From Actinomadura barringtoniae (GTDB taxonomy: Bacteria; Actinomycetota; Actinomycetes; Streptosporangiales; Streptosporangiaceae), in contig NZ_JAGEOJ010000002.1 in NCBI RefSeq assembly GCF_017573505.1, positions 558,001 to 622,000 of the forward strand: 64,000 nucleotides of DNA, written 5' to 3'. Below, piece by piece: positions 1 through 7,922 of the stretch. The translations under genes were made by a program, and so were the position numbers. Every line of letters starts with the position of its first letter. Position 1 is the first letter of the stretch. The notes beneath the pieces are model-generated. The model saw only the letters and a list, made by a program, of their open reading frames with translations, made no database searches and had not been told where the DNA came from.

Positions 1-568
1 TGATGGGGTCGCGCTTGAGCGCGCGCGGGTTCTTCACCGCGTTCGCGCGCTGCCGTACGGCGATCCGCCCGAACTGCTCCTCGGTGGTGCCGTAGGCGTT
101 CATGTGCGCCCGCGCGTACATCGCGAACTGCTGCGGCGGGGCGAAGTAGCCGTACGGCGCCTGATATTGAACGTCGAATATCGGCGCCGGGGCGCGGCCC
201 GTCCCGCCCATCCGGAACTCCGAGCGCGCGTTGATGGCCCGGTAGCAGACGATGGTCTCGGCGACACCGGAGGCGACCGCCATGGCCGCCTGCGCGAGCA
301 CCGAGTGCGAGACGCTGCCGCCGCCGAACTGGTCGAGGTACCAGGAGACCTCCGGGACGCCGAGCGCAGGAGCGACCACCCAGGGCGGCGTGGAGTCGCC
401 CACCCGGTGCGTGGCCAGGCCGTCCACGTCGTCCACGGTCAGCCCCGCGTCGTCCAGGGCCGCGAGGATCGCGTCGGCGGCGAGGGTCAGCGTGGACACC
501 CCCGAGTTCTTGCTGAACGGGGTGTAGCCGACACCGGCGATCGCCGTCGCGTCGCGGAAGCTCCCCAC
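1..568 (-). CDS. Thiolase-fold lipid-transfer protein, Ltp2-like (partial, C-terminus off window)
   Basis: The first 189 residues of a thiolase-superfamily protein run off the left edge. The start is a GTG at 568 preceded by GGGAGGTGTTC. The protein opens IAGVGYTPFSKNSG and continues LAADAILAALDDAGL, as in the SCPx-thiolase/Ltp family of steroid side-chain degradation. Where a true thiolase has its nucleophilic cysteine, this protein reads FGGGSVSHSVLAQ, with no Cys. That favours an aldolase-type (Ltp2-like) or other non-thiolase role, but the C-terminal active-site residues are missing from the window. A KstR2-type box lies 19 bp upstream. The neighbouring flavin reductase is divergent and has the same box. 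The family call is firm; the reaction is inferred. Confidence 0.85.
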   Translation of the reverse strand, partial: MGSFRDATAIAGVGYTPFSKNSGVSTLTLAADAILAALDDAGLTVDDVDGLATHRVGDSTPPWVVAPALGVPEVSWYLDQFGGGSVSHSVLAQAAMAVASGVAETIVCYRAINARSEFRMGGTGRAPAPIFDVQYQAPYGYFAPPQQFAMYARAHMNAYGTTEEQFGRIAVRQRANAVKNPRALKRDPI

Positions 569-586
569 GAACACCTCCCATAACCA

Positions 587-600
587 AGCAAGCGCTTGGC
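587..600. promoter_or_regulatory. KstR2-type operator (Ltp2-like gene)
   Basis: AGCAAGCGCTTGGC matches 9 of the 10 fixed positions of the mycobacterial KstR2 box AnCAAGnnCTTGnT. On the minus strand it lies just downstream of a possible -10 TACGCT (610-605), so a bound repressor would cover the transcription start. The same 18 bases, ccaagcaagcgcttggct, recur at 754-771. Confidence 0.7.
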
Positions 601-723
601 TGTTAGCGTACCATGAGACCTAGGACCACCCCCGGACCTTCGACCGATTTCCACCCGGATCGGAATCGATGGGGCCGGACGTGCCTTTAGATGACATGTG
701 AACGACGGCGGCCCCTATCCGGC

Positions 724-753
724 TTGACACCCGGAACCGCGCCGCCCTATCGT
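724..753 (+). promoter_or_regulatory. Sigma70-type promoter of the flavin reductase
   Basis: A -35 TTGACA (724-729) and a -10 TATCGT (748-753) are separated by 18 bp, directly in front of the operator at 757-770. The -35 is consensus, so this is one of the clearer promoters in the window. Confidence 0.6.
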
Positions 754-756
754 CCA

Positions 757-770
757 AGCAAGCGCTTGGC
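757..770. promoter_or_regulatory. KstR2-type operator (flavin reductase)
   Basis: AGCAAGCGCTTGGC is identical to the box at 587-600 (9 of 10 fixed KstR2 positions). It begins 4 bp after the -10 hexamer, which places it over the expected transcription start. Confidence 0.7.
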
Positions 771-789
771 TAAGAAGGGACGGGATCAG

Positions 790-1398
790 ATGGCGGACGG
801 TGCGACAGCCGCGGCCCGGGCGATCCTCCACGACTCGGCCGAACGACCCATCAGCCAGGGAGTAGATGGCCGCATGCAGCAGGCATCGCCGAACGGCTCC
901 ACCGGGGCTCCGGTGACCGACATCGACGGCGCGCGCTTCCGGTCGGTCCTCGGCAGGTTCGCCACCGGCGTCGTCGCGATCACCGCGATCGACACCGAGT
1001 CGGGTCGTCCCACCGGGCTCGCCGCCAACTCGTTCACCTCGGTCTCGCTCGACCCGCCGCTGGTGGCCTTCTGCGTGGCCCACACCAGCACCACCTGGCC
1101 GCGCCTGCGCGGCTCCGAGCGCCTGTGCATCAACATCCTCAGCGAGCCCCAGCTCGAGGTCTGCAAGCAGCTCGCGATCAAGGGCGGCGACAAGTTCGCC
1201 AACATCACCTGGACCGGTTCCCCCAGCGGCCACCCCGTCATCGAGGGCGCGCTGGCCTGGATCGAGGTCTCGGTCGAGAACGAGGTCGTCGCCGGCGACC
1301 ACGTCATCGTCGTCGGGCGCGTCCACCACCTGGACAAGCACGCCGAAGGCGAGCCCCTCCTCTTCTACAAGGGCGGCTACGGCCGTTTCGACGGCTGA
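790..1398 (+). CDS. Flavin reductase family protein, HsaB-like
   Basis: A 202-residue flavin reductase-like (FMN-binding split barrel) protein. Such proteins supply reduced FMN to two-component monooxygenases; HsaB, which serves the 3-HSA hydroxylase of steroid degradation, is the closest named relative I recognise. Supporting motifs are FRSVLGRFATGVVAITA, then LAANSFTSVSLDPPLVAFC, and the C-terminal LLFYKGGYGRF, all in family order. The ATG at 790 follows AGAAGGGA with good spacing. An ATG at 874 would give a family-typical shorter N-terminus and is the alternative. No oxygenase partner is adjacent. Control by the box at 757-770 links it to the KstR2-type regulon. Confidence 0.85.
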   Translation: MADGATAAARAILHDSAERPISQGVDGRMQQASPNGSTGAPVTDIDGARFRSVLGRFATGVVAITAIDTESGRPTGLAANSFTSVSLDPPLVAFCVAHTSTTWPRLRGSERLCINILSEPQLEVCKQLAIKGGDKFANITWTGSPSGHPVIEGALAWIEVSVENEVVAGDHVIVVGRVHHLDKHAEGEPLLFYKGGYGRFDG

Positions 1399-1436
1399 GC
1401 AGACCCCGCACCCCCGCAACCCCGCACCCCGCAACA

Positions 1437-1499
1437 CGCCGATCTTGCTCTCAGCGCCCCTCCCGCCCCCGCCCAAGGGCGCTGAGAGCAAGATCGGCG
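1437..1499. repeat. Long perfect hairpin, copy 1 of a dispersed palindrome (bidirectional terminator?)
   Basis: Perfect 23-bp arms (1437-1459 and 1477-1499) flank a 17-nt loop. The arms contain GATCTTGCTCTCAGCGCC and its complement. The element sits exactly between two convergent genes. The same arms occur at 8754-8826, also between convergent genes. There is no T-tract, so a bidirectional terminator role is inferred from position. Confidence 0.75.
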
Positions 1500-1509
1500 T
1501 TGTTGTGCG

Positions 1510-2745
1510 TCAGCCGACGGACTCGGGTTCGGGCGAGCGGAGCCGCGCGAGGACCTCGATGGGGTCGTTCAGGACCTCGGCGAACGCGTGCTCGGCGGCG
1601 CCGACGAGGGTGACGTCGTCGCCGAGCGCGGCGGTACGGAGCTTCACGCGCTCGCGGGGAGCGTCCAGCGCGTTGGTGGCCATCGCGCTCCGCACCTGCG
1701 CGGCGGAGCCGAGGTAGATGTCCCGTAGGGTGCCGCCGAAGACGACCATGCCGGGGTTGAACAGGTTGACCAGGTTGGCCACGCCCCTCCCCAGCCAGTC
1801 CCCGACCCGGTGCAGCGCGTCGCGCGCCTGGATGTCGCCGCGGTCGGCGGCGTCCACCACGGCCCGTACGGCGTCGCGGCCGACCATGTCGGCGGACTCG
1901 CGGCGCCCGGCCAGCGACAGCAGGGTCCGCTCCCCCACCTCGGCCTCCAGGCAGCCGAGCGCGCCGCAGGCGCACGGGCGCCCGCCGGGGTTGACCACCA
2001 TGTGGCCGATCTCGCCGCCGTAGCCCTCCTGGCCGCCGAGCAGCCGCCCGCCGACGATGATGCCGCCGCCGAAGCCCACGTCGCCGTGCAGGTAGATCAT
2101 GTCCTCGCAGCCGACGCCCGCGCCGCGCTCGTGCTCGGCGATCGCGCCGAGGTTGGCGTCGTTGCGCACGGCGACCGGCAGGCCGAGCCCGAGCCGCCGC
2201 GACAGCGCGTCGCCGAGCGAGACGTCTCCGATGTCCAGGTTGGGCGCGAACCGGATCACGTCGTCGTTGCGCCGCACGGTGCCGGGGAACGCCATCGCCG
2301 CGCCCACGCAGACCGCGCCGCGGCTGGCCTTGCGTTCCAGCGCACGCGCCGCGCCCGCCAGCGCGCCGATCATCTCGTTGGTGTCGAACGCGGCGCGCGT
2401 ACGGGTCGCCTCACGGCGGTCCAGGATCTCGCCGCCAAGCCCGACCCGCGCGACCGCGAGCCGGTCCACGCCGACGTCGAACGCCAGCACGTACACCCGG
2501 GTCGACTCGGGCCGGACCACCAGCGACGGGCGCCCGGCCCGGCGTCCAGGGCCGCGCGGCAGCTCCTCCCGCACCAGCCCGGCGGCGGTGAGGTCGTTGG
2601 TGAGCGCCAGGATGGTGCTGCGGTTCAGCCCCATCGTCTCGGCCAGGGTGGCGCGCGAGGACGGGCCGCGCAGGTGCACCAGGCGCAGCAGCGTGCCGAG
2701 GTTGTGCCGGCGGATCTCCTCCGGCGACGGGCCTGCCTTCATCAT
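1510..2745 (-). CDS. ROK-family transcriptional repressor (NagC/XylR type)
   Basis: A 411-residue ROK protein. A winged-helix DNA-binding domain occupies about residues 10-75 (RATLAETMGLNRSTILALTNDL), followed by a sugar-kinase-like domain. The ROK zinc motif is present as CACGALGCLE, and the preceding GGEIGHM is intact. The N-terminal HTH makes it a regulator rather than a glucokinase. The ATG at 2745 overlaps the stop of the upstream ATPase gene (ATGA), so it is translationally coupled to the transporter operon and most likely represses it in response to the transported sugar. A TTGTT-N9-AACAA dyad at 7129-7147, ahead of the operon, is a candidate binding site. Confidence 0.9.
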   Translation of the reverse strand: MMKAGPSPEEIRRHNLGTLLRLVHLRGPSSRATLAETMGLNRSTILALTNDLTAAGLVREELPRGPGRRAGRPSLVVRPESTRVYVLAFDVGVDRLAVARVGLGGEILDRREATRTRAAFDTNEMIGALAGAARALERKASRGAVCVGAAMAFPGTVRRNDDVIRFAPNLDIGDVSLGDALSRRLGLGLPVAVRNDANLGAIAEHERGAGVGCEDMIYLHGDVGFGGGIIVGGRLLGGQEGYGGEIGHMVVNPGGRPCACGALGCLEAEVGERTLLSLAGRRESADMVGRDAVRAVVDAADRGDIQARDALHRVGDWLGRGVANLVNLFNPGMVVFGGTLRDIYLGSAAQVRSAMATNALDAPRERVKLRTAALGDDVTLVGAAEHAFAEVLNDPIEVLARLRSPEPESVG

Positions 2746-3500
2746 CCGGCCAGCCCCAGCTCCCCGCTGCGCCCGCTCGTGATCAGCTCGACCACCTGGG
2801 CATGGGTGACGTCGGCCGTGCGCACCTGGGCCGCCGTCCGCCCGAGGTAGAGCACGGCGATGCGGTCGGAGACGGCGAACACGTCGTTCATGTTGTGCGA
2901 GATCAGCACGACCGCCAGGCCCTTGTCGGCGAGGCGCCGGACCAGCTCCAGCACCTGCTGGGTCTGCGCGACGCCGAGCGCGGCGGCGGGCTCGTCCAGC
3001 ACGATGACGCGGCTGTCCCACAGCACCGCGCGCGCGATCGCCACGGTCTGCCGCTGGCCGCCCGACAGCGCCGCGACCGGCTCGCGCACCGACTTCACGG
3101 TACGGACCGACAGCCGCGACAGCGTGGTGGCCGCCAGCTCCTCCATCTCGGTCTCGTCCAGCGCCAGCCCGCGGCGCCGCTCGCGGCCGAGGAACATGTT
3201 CTGGACGATGTTGAGGTTCTCGCAGAGCGCCAGGTCCTGGTGGACGATGTCGATGCCCAGGTCGGTGGCCTCGCGCGGGCTGCCGAGCCGCACCGGCCGC
3301 CCCTCGAACCGGTAGTCGCCCGAGTCGAACGAGTAGACGCCCCCGATGCAGTTGACCAGCGTCGTCTTGCCGGCTCCGTTGTCGCCGACCAGCGCGGTCA
3401 CCTCGCCCGGGTAGGCACTGAAACTGACGTCGTGCAGGACCTTGACGGGACCGAAGCTCTTGTCGATTCCGCGCAGATCCAGAAGAGGGGACATGGACAT
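2742..3500 (-). CDS. Sugar ABC transporter ATP-binding protein (second copy)
   Basis: A single ABC domain of about 250 residues. Walker A is GDNGAGKTT, the signature LSGGQ and Walker B VIVLDEP. It matches half of an XylG/MglA-type ATPase and is a close paralogue of the protein at 4990-5775 along its whole length (shared LARLSVRTVKSVR and VVLISHNMNDVF; here SRLSVRTVKSVR). The ATG at 3500 follows GGGAG; an ATG at 3494 is possible. A 174-nt gap separates it from the permease gene, larger than elsewhere in the operon, so it could have its own promoter. It overlaps the ROK gene by 4 nt. Confidence 0.9.
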   Translation of the reverse strand: MSMSPLLDLRGIDKSFGPVKVLHDVSFSAYPGEVTALVGDNGAGKTTLVNCIGGVYSFDSGDYRFEGRPVRLGSPREATDLGIDIVHQDLALCENLNIVQNMFLGRERRRGLALDETEMEELAATTLSRLSVRTVKSVREPVAALSGGQRQTVAIARAVLWDSRVIVLDEPAAALGVAQTQQVLELVRRLADKGLAVVLISHNMNDVFAVSDRIAVLYLGRTAAQVRTADVTHAQVVELITSGRSGELGLAG

Positions 3501-3674
3501 GCCCTGCGGCTCCCACCGTGACGCTCCCCCGAGCACGGAGAAGCGGCCGTGGTCAGTGAGAGTACCAGTCACGTCCCCTCGCGACCGATGCGCGAGCGGC
3601 GCCGAGGCGGCCTCTTCACCGTTGGTGGAGAAGCCGCCGTCGGCGCCGCGGAACACCCGCCTGAAAGGCACGGC

Positions 3675-4976
3675 TCAGCGTCCGCCGGTCGCCGAACGCC
3701 TGCGGCGTGCCAGCGCGTCGATGCTCGCCGCGAACAGCAGCACGCCGCCCGTGATGAGCATGTTGAGGTAGGCCTTGGCGCCGAGCAGGCCGAGCCCGTT
3801 GGCGATGATCGAGACGACCAGGCCGCCGAGGATCGCGTCGCGCACCTTGCCGCGCCCGCCGAACAGGCTCGTACCGCCGATGACCGCCGCGCCGACCGCG
3901 TACAGCAGGTCGTTGCCCGCGCCCGCGCCGGTCGCGACCGAGTTCAGCCGGGAGGCCGCCACGATGCCGCTCACCGCGGCCATCGTCGAGCAGATCATGA
4001 AGACCGAGATGCGCAGCCGGCTCACGTTGATGCCCGCGCGGCGCGCCGCCTCGGCGTTGCCGCCGACCGCGTACAGGTGCCGGCCGTAGGGGGTGCGGGC
4101 GAGCGCGAACGTGGCGATGATGAACAGCACCGCGACCAGCAGCACGCCCCACGGCACGCCGTGCAGCACGATGAACGGGCTGGGCGCGCGGTCCAGGCCG
4201 AGCAGGTAGGTGCCGAACAGCAGCGCGGCGCCGACCACCACGACCTGCGCGACCACGAGCTGGATCGGGCGCGCCGACACGCCCCGCGAGCGCTGCCGCT
4301 GCCAGCGGCGCAGCTGCACGGCCGCGTAGCCCGCGGTGCACCCGATCGCCAGCAGCCAGCCCGCCCAGATCGGCATGTTCTTGTTGGCCAGCGCCACGAC
4401 GACGTTCTCGCGGACCGGCACCGTGCCGCCCTCGCCGATCAGCTTCAGCGTGACGCCCTGCAGGCCGAGGAACAGCGCCAGCGTGACGACGAACGACGGG
4501 ATGCGGATCACCGAGACCAGCCAGCCGATCGCCGAGCCGATGACCAGGCCGGACGCGAGCGCGACGAGCACCGCGACGTACCAGGGCTGGTCGGCGTCGA
4601 CCATCAGCTTGGCCATGATGGCCGAGCACATGCCGCCGGTGACGCCCGCCGACAGGTCGATCTCGCCGAGCAGCAGGACGAAGACCAGGCCCATGGCCAG
4701 GATCGTCACCGGCAGCGCCTGGGTGAACAGGTTGGCGATGTTCTGCGCGCTGAGGAAGGTGTTCGGGCGTAGCGCGTAGAAGAGGATGATCAGCGCGACC
4801 ATGCCGAGGATGGCGGGCAGCGCGCCGAGCTCTCCGGCGCGCACCCGGACGAACCAGTCCTGCGCGGCCGACCTCACGTCGAGCGTCCTGCGGTCGCTCG
4901 CGAAGTCGGAGTCCGCCAGCTTGGCGGCGGCCTCCTTCGAGCCCTTGGAGGTGTCGATCTTTGTTTCCTTGGACAT
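3675..4976 (-). CDS. Sugar ABC transporter permease, XylH/RbsC type
   Basis: A 433-residue polytopic membrane protein of the branched-chain amino acid/sugar permease family. Family landmarks include LLGEIDLSAGVTGGMCSAIMA, IPSFVVTLALFLGLQG and YAVGGNAEAARRAGI. The N-terminus has a polar stretch of about 50 residues before the first membrane segment. It begins 13 nt after the stop of the upstream ATPase gene, so the two are co-transcribed. As in XylH, it is expected to form the inner-membrane channel. The substrate is probably a pentose or other monosaccharide, but this cannot be read from the sequence. Confidence 0.92.
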   Translation of the reverse strand: MSKETKIDTSKGSKEAAAKLADSDFASDRRTLDVRSAAQDWFVRVRAGELGALPAILGMVALIILFYALRPNTFLSAQNIANLFTQALPVTILAMGLVFVLLLGEIDLSAGVTGGMCSAIMAKLMVDADQPWYVAVLVALASGLVIGSAIGWLVSVIRIPSFVVTLALFLGLQGVTLKLIGEGGTVPVRENVVVALANKNMPIWAGWLLAIGCTAGYAAVQLRRWQRQRSRGVSARPIQLVVAQVVVVGAALLFGTYLLGLDRAPSPFIVLHGVPWGVLLVAVLFIIATFALARTPYGRHLYAVGGNAEAARRAGINVSRLRISVFMICSTMAAVSGIVAASRLNSVATGAGAGNDLLYAVGAAVIGGTSLFGGRGKVRDAILGGLVVSIIANGLGLLGAKAYLNMLITGGVLLFAASIDALARRRRSATGGR

Positions 4977-4989
4977 CAGGGGGTCCCGT

Positions 4990-5775
4990 TCAGAGGTTCT
5001 CGGCGGCGGTGACCGGAGCGAGTCCGAGGTCCCCGGACCGTCCCGCGGTGATGAGCTCGACGACCTGGGCGGTGGTGACGTCGGTGCGCTTGACGTCGGC
5101 CGCGACCCGGCCGAGGTAGAGCGCGGTGATCCGGTCGGCCACCTCGAACACGTCGTTCATGTTGTGGGAGATCAGCACGACCGCGTGGCCGGTGTCGGCG
5201 AGGCGGCGGACCAGGTCCAGGACCTGGCGGGTCTGCGCGACGCCGAGTGCGGCGGTCGGTTCGTCCAGGATCACCACCTTGGAGTCCCAGAGCGCGGCCT
5301 TGGCGATCGCGACGGTCTGCCGCTGGCCGCCGGACAGGCTCGCGACCTGCTGCCGCACGGACTTGACCGTGCGGACCGAGAGGCGGGCGAGGGTCTCGCG
5401 CGCCGCCTCCTCCATCGAGTCCTCGTCGAGCACGATGCCGTTGGTGCGCTCGCGCCCGAGGAACATGTTCTGCACGATGTCGAGATTGTCCGCCAGCGCG
5501 AGGTCCTGGTAAACGACCTCGATGCCGAGGGCGGCCGCGTCGCGCGGGCTGCCGATCTCCACCTTCCTGTCCTCGAACTCGATCTCGCCCGAGTCCATCG
5601 GATGGATCCCGGCGATGCACTTGATCAAGGTCGACTTGCCCGCGCCGTTATCGCCGACGAGCGCCATCACCTGACCGGTGCGCACGGCGAAGTCCACGTC
5701 GTGGAGCACGTGCACGGGACCGAAGCTCTTGTTGAGCCCGGTCAGGCGGAGTACGGGGTTGCCGTTGTCTGCCAC
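4990..5775 (-). CDS. Sugar ABC transporter ATP-binding protein (first copy)
   Basis: A 261-residue single ABC domain. Walker A is GDNGAGKST, the Q-loop region reads VVYQDLAL, the signature is LSGGQRQTV and Walker B is VVILDEPTAAL. Xylose- and ribose-type systems usually use a tandem ATPase of about 500 residues; this half-length form must dimerise, either with itself or with the paralogue at 2742-3500. The ATG at 5775 follows GGGAGG in the leader. It lies between the binding-protein gene and the permease gene. Confidence 0.92.
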   Translation of the reverse strand: MADNGNPVLRLTGLNKSFGPVHVLHDVDFAVRTGQVMALVGDNGAGKSTLIKCIAGIHPMDSGEIEFEDRKVEIGSPRDAAALGIEVVYQDLALADNLDIVQNMFLGRERTNGIVLDEDSMEEAARETLARLSVRTVKSVRQQVASLSGGQRQTVAIAKAALWDSKVVILDEPTAALGVAQTRQVLDLVRRLADTGHAVVLISHNMNDVFEVADRITALYLGRVAADVKRTDVTTAQVVELITAGRSGDLGLAPVTAAENL

Positions 5776-5868
5776 GCGTTTCCCTCCTGGGGTTCCGTTG
5801 GACCCGTGGCGAGCCGGGGTCGTGGGGGCGGGGCCGCCGGCTCGCCACGGGGTGTCAACGGAGGGTCG

Positions 5869-6957
5869 TCACTGGATGCCTGCGGCCTGGCACTTGGCGG
5901 CGTAGGCGCCCTTGCACAGCTCGTCCTTCTTGACGAAGCCGTCGTCGACGACCACCTTCATGTTCTCCTTGGTCACGCCGATCGGGGTGAGCAGCACCGA
6001 CGGGACCTGACGCTTGCCGGTCGTGTCGTCGGCGGTGCCGTTGGTCTCGCCCTTCTGGCCCTTCAGGAGCGCGATGGCCAGCTTGGCCGCCGCGTCGGTC
6101 TCCTGCTTGATCGGCTTGTAGACCGTCATGCACTGGGTGCCGTCGAGGATGTTCTGCAGCCCCTGGACGGTCGCGTCCTGACCGGTGACCGGCACCTTGC
6201 CGGCCTGGTCGTTCTTCTTCAGGATCGAGATGGCCGCGTTGCCGACGCCATCGTTGGCGGCGAGCACACCGTCGATCTTGCCGCCCTTGGCGGTCCACAT
6301 CTGCTCGAAGATCGTGGCGGCCTGCTGGTTGTCCCAGTCCGGCACGGCCTGCTCGGCGACCTTCTTGTAGGCGGTCTTGGCGTCGAGCACCGAGTGCGCG
6401 CCCTTGGCGAACAGGGTCGCGTTGTTGTCGGTCGGCGCGCCGTTCAGGTAGGCGATGTTGGACGGCTTGCCGCCCAGGCACTTGTCCAGGCCCTTGCCGA
6501 GCTCCTCGCCGACCTTGGTGTTGTCGAACGAGACGTAGTAGTCGGAGACGCCGCCCAGCGTGAGCCGGTCGTAGTCGATGGTCTTGACGCCCTGCGCCTG
6601 CGCCTTGCGCTGGACGGCGGCGGCCGAGTTGGAGTCCAGGCCGTCCACGATCAGGACCGTGACGCCGTTGGTCAGCATCTGGTCGGCGATCGTCTGGAAG
6701 CGCTGGGTGGAGCCTTCGGCGTTCTGGATGTCGGACTGGACGCCGGCCGCGTCGAAGGACTGCTTGAGGAACGGCCGGTCGAAGCTCTCGTACCGGGCGG
6801 AGGACTTGGTGTCCGGCAGGATCACGCCGATCTTGCCCTTGGCGCCGCTGCCGGAGGACGCCGAGCCCTTGCTCCCGCCGTCGTCGCCTCCGCAGGCGGC
6901 GAGAGTGAGCGCGGCCGCCACGGATACGGCGCCGAGGCCGAGGATCCCCTTGCGCAT
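5869..6957 (-). CDS. Sugar ABC transporter substrate-binding lipoprotein, XylF-like
   Basis: A 362-residue periplasmic-binding-protein-fold lipoprotein. The signal peptide MRKGILGLGAVSVAAALTLA ends in a lipobox LAAC, followed by a Gly/Ser-rich linker. The body has the Peripla_BP_4/XylF pattern (IGVILPDTKSSARYESFDRP, GVTVLIVDGLDSNSAA, DGVLAANDGVGNAAI). The ATG at 6957 is chosen because AAGGAC lies 9 nt upstream; a GTG at 6963 sits too close to that site. It is the first gene of the operon and should be its most strongly expressed product. Confidence 0.92.
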   Translation of the reverse strand: MRKGILGLGAVSVAAALTLAACGGDDGGSKGSASSGSGAKGKIGVILPDTKSSARYESFDRPFLKQSFDAAGVQSDIQNAEGSTQRFQTIADQMLTNGVTVLIVDGLDSNSAAAVQRKAQAQGVKTIDYDRLTLGGVSDYYVSFDNTKVGEELGKGLDKCLGGKPSNIAYLNGAPTDNNATLFAKGAHSVLDAKTAYKKVAEQAVPDWDNQQAATIFEQMWTAKGGKIDGVLAANDGVGNAAISILKKNDQAGKVPVTGQDATVQGLQNILDGTQCMTVYKPIKQETDAAAKLAIALLKGQKGETNGTADDTTGKRQVPSVLLTPIGVTKENMKVVVDDGFVKKDELCKGAYAAKCQAAGIQ

Positions 6958-7399
6958 CTGCACGGGTCCTTTCTAGGTGCGGCCACGCCCGTGGCCGCGG
7001 AACTGAACAGGGTGGGTCATTCAGCGCGCGCCACCGATGAGCAAGATCAGCAAGCCATCGGTGCGAATGTTGTGACCCGCAACATATGTCGCGTTCGCGA
7101 CGGAAGTCGACCCCTGGCAAGGGTGAATTTGTTGTTGGCAGTAACAATCACGTAACGCGGCCGTCATCGAACGGGCGAGTTGATGTTCCGGCAGGTCGCC
7201 CGTGCTCCCCTCCGCCCCGGAGCTCTGCTCGACGGGACGGGCGATGCGGGCGGTGCATGAGTGCGAGGGTGCGGGACGCGGGTCTGGACGGGCGATCAGG
7301 CGCCCGGACCGGGAGGGGGAATGTTTCGCGGCCCAACATTTCGATCACCGGTGGGCCCGGCGCGCGGGATCGCGATCGGCCCAGCTTGAGGACCGGACC
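6958..7399. other. 442-bp intergenic region ahead of the sugar transporter operon
   Basis: No convincing gene. It holds two dyads: CACCGATG (7032-7039)/CATCGGTG (7056-7063) with a 16-nt spacer, and the TTGTT/AACAA dyad at 7129-7147. The promoter of the transporter operon must lie here, but I could not single out a convincing -10/-35 pair. Confidence 0.5.
7129..7147. promoter_or_regulatory. Candidate ROK operator
   Basis: TTGTT (7129-7133) and AACAA (7143-7147) form an inverted repeat with 9-nt spacing inside an unusually AT-rich patch about 170 bp upstream of the transporter start. ROK repressors typically bind T/A-rich dyads of this kind. The assignment rests on location and symmetry only. 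Confidence 0.35.
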
Positions 7400-7459
7400 A
7401 CGACGTGATCATGCAGACCTTCCGGAGTGCGCCGGAACCCCCCTGCATGATCACGTCGT
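7400..7459 (-). terminator. Long hairpin after the 98-residue protein gene
   Basis: Perfect 17-bp arms, ACGACGTGATCATGCAG (7400-7416) and its complement (7443-7459), enclose a second perfect stem TTCCGG/CCGGAA (7420-7425/7432-7437). It begins directly at the stop codon of the minus-strand gene. There is no T-tract. Confidence 0.55.
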
Positions 7460-7756
7460 TCAGTTGACGGCCAGAACCCGTGCGATCCGGTCCGCGGCCG
7501 CAGGCGCGTCGGAGGCGGCGGCGATGCGCTCCGCCCACGACCACCAGTACCACCAGCCGTCCGCGCCCCGCTCCGCCAGGATGTTCTCCGTGAGGGCGGA
7601 CGCGTCCGGGTTCATCACGTGCAAGCTCGGAGCCTGGCCGCGGGGCACGTTCAGCCGCACCCGGAATCCGCGCCGGACCAGTTGCTCGCCGAGCTCTTCC
7701 AGATATTCCATCCGCGTCTTCACTAACGCGGCGGTTCCCGTATCGTCAGGCGTCAT
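7460..7756 (-). CDS. Small protein of unknown function (98 aa)
   Basis: I do not recognise the family. The protein is 98 residues, soluble, with an N-terminal helix region (VKTRMEYLEELGEQLVRRGF), a short beta-like stretch (RVRLNV), a tryptophan-rich centre GWWYWWSWAE and an Ala-rich C-terminal helix. The ATG at 7756 has GGAG 7 nt upstream. Its plan (helix, strand pair, WW motif, C-terminal helix) recalls the unrelated-looking 77-residue protein at 26838-27071. Codon bias is normal for the genome and a strong hairpin follows, which supports a real gene. Confidence 0.65.
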   Translation of the reverse strand: MTPDDTGTAALVKTRMEYLEELGEQLVRRGFRVRLNVPRGQAPSLHVMNPDASALTENILAERGADGWWYWWSWAERIAAASDAPAAADRIARVLAVN

Positions 7757-7922
7757 CCTTGATCTCCGTTGGACGTCGCGTGGCCCGACGGGGCCCACTC
7801 TGGCCGGTATCGGGTCCGTCCGCAAGCACTTCGGCCCAGGTCAGCGAGGTGGCGCGTCGTGAGGCGAGCATCCGGGATATGTTTCGCGTTGTACACATGA
7901 CGGGCAGATGGGGGCATACACG

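Noticed and set aside
1437..1499. Mobile element (MITE) with terminal repeats
   Set aside because: No target-site duplication is visible and only the palindrome is repeated, so a terminator-like role is favoured.
7148..7348. Small open frame of 66 residues in the transporter leader
   Set aside because: No ribosome site, no known motif, and it overlaps operator-like dyads.
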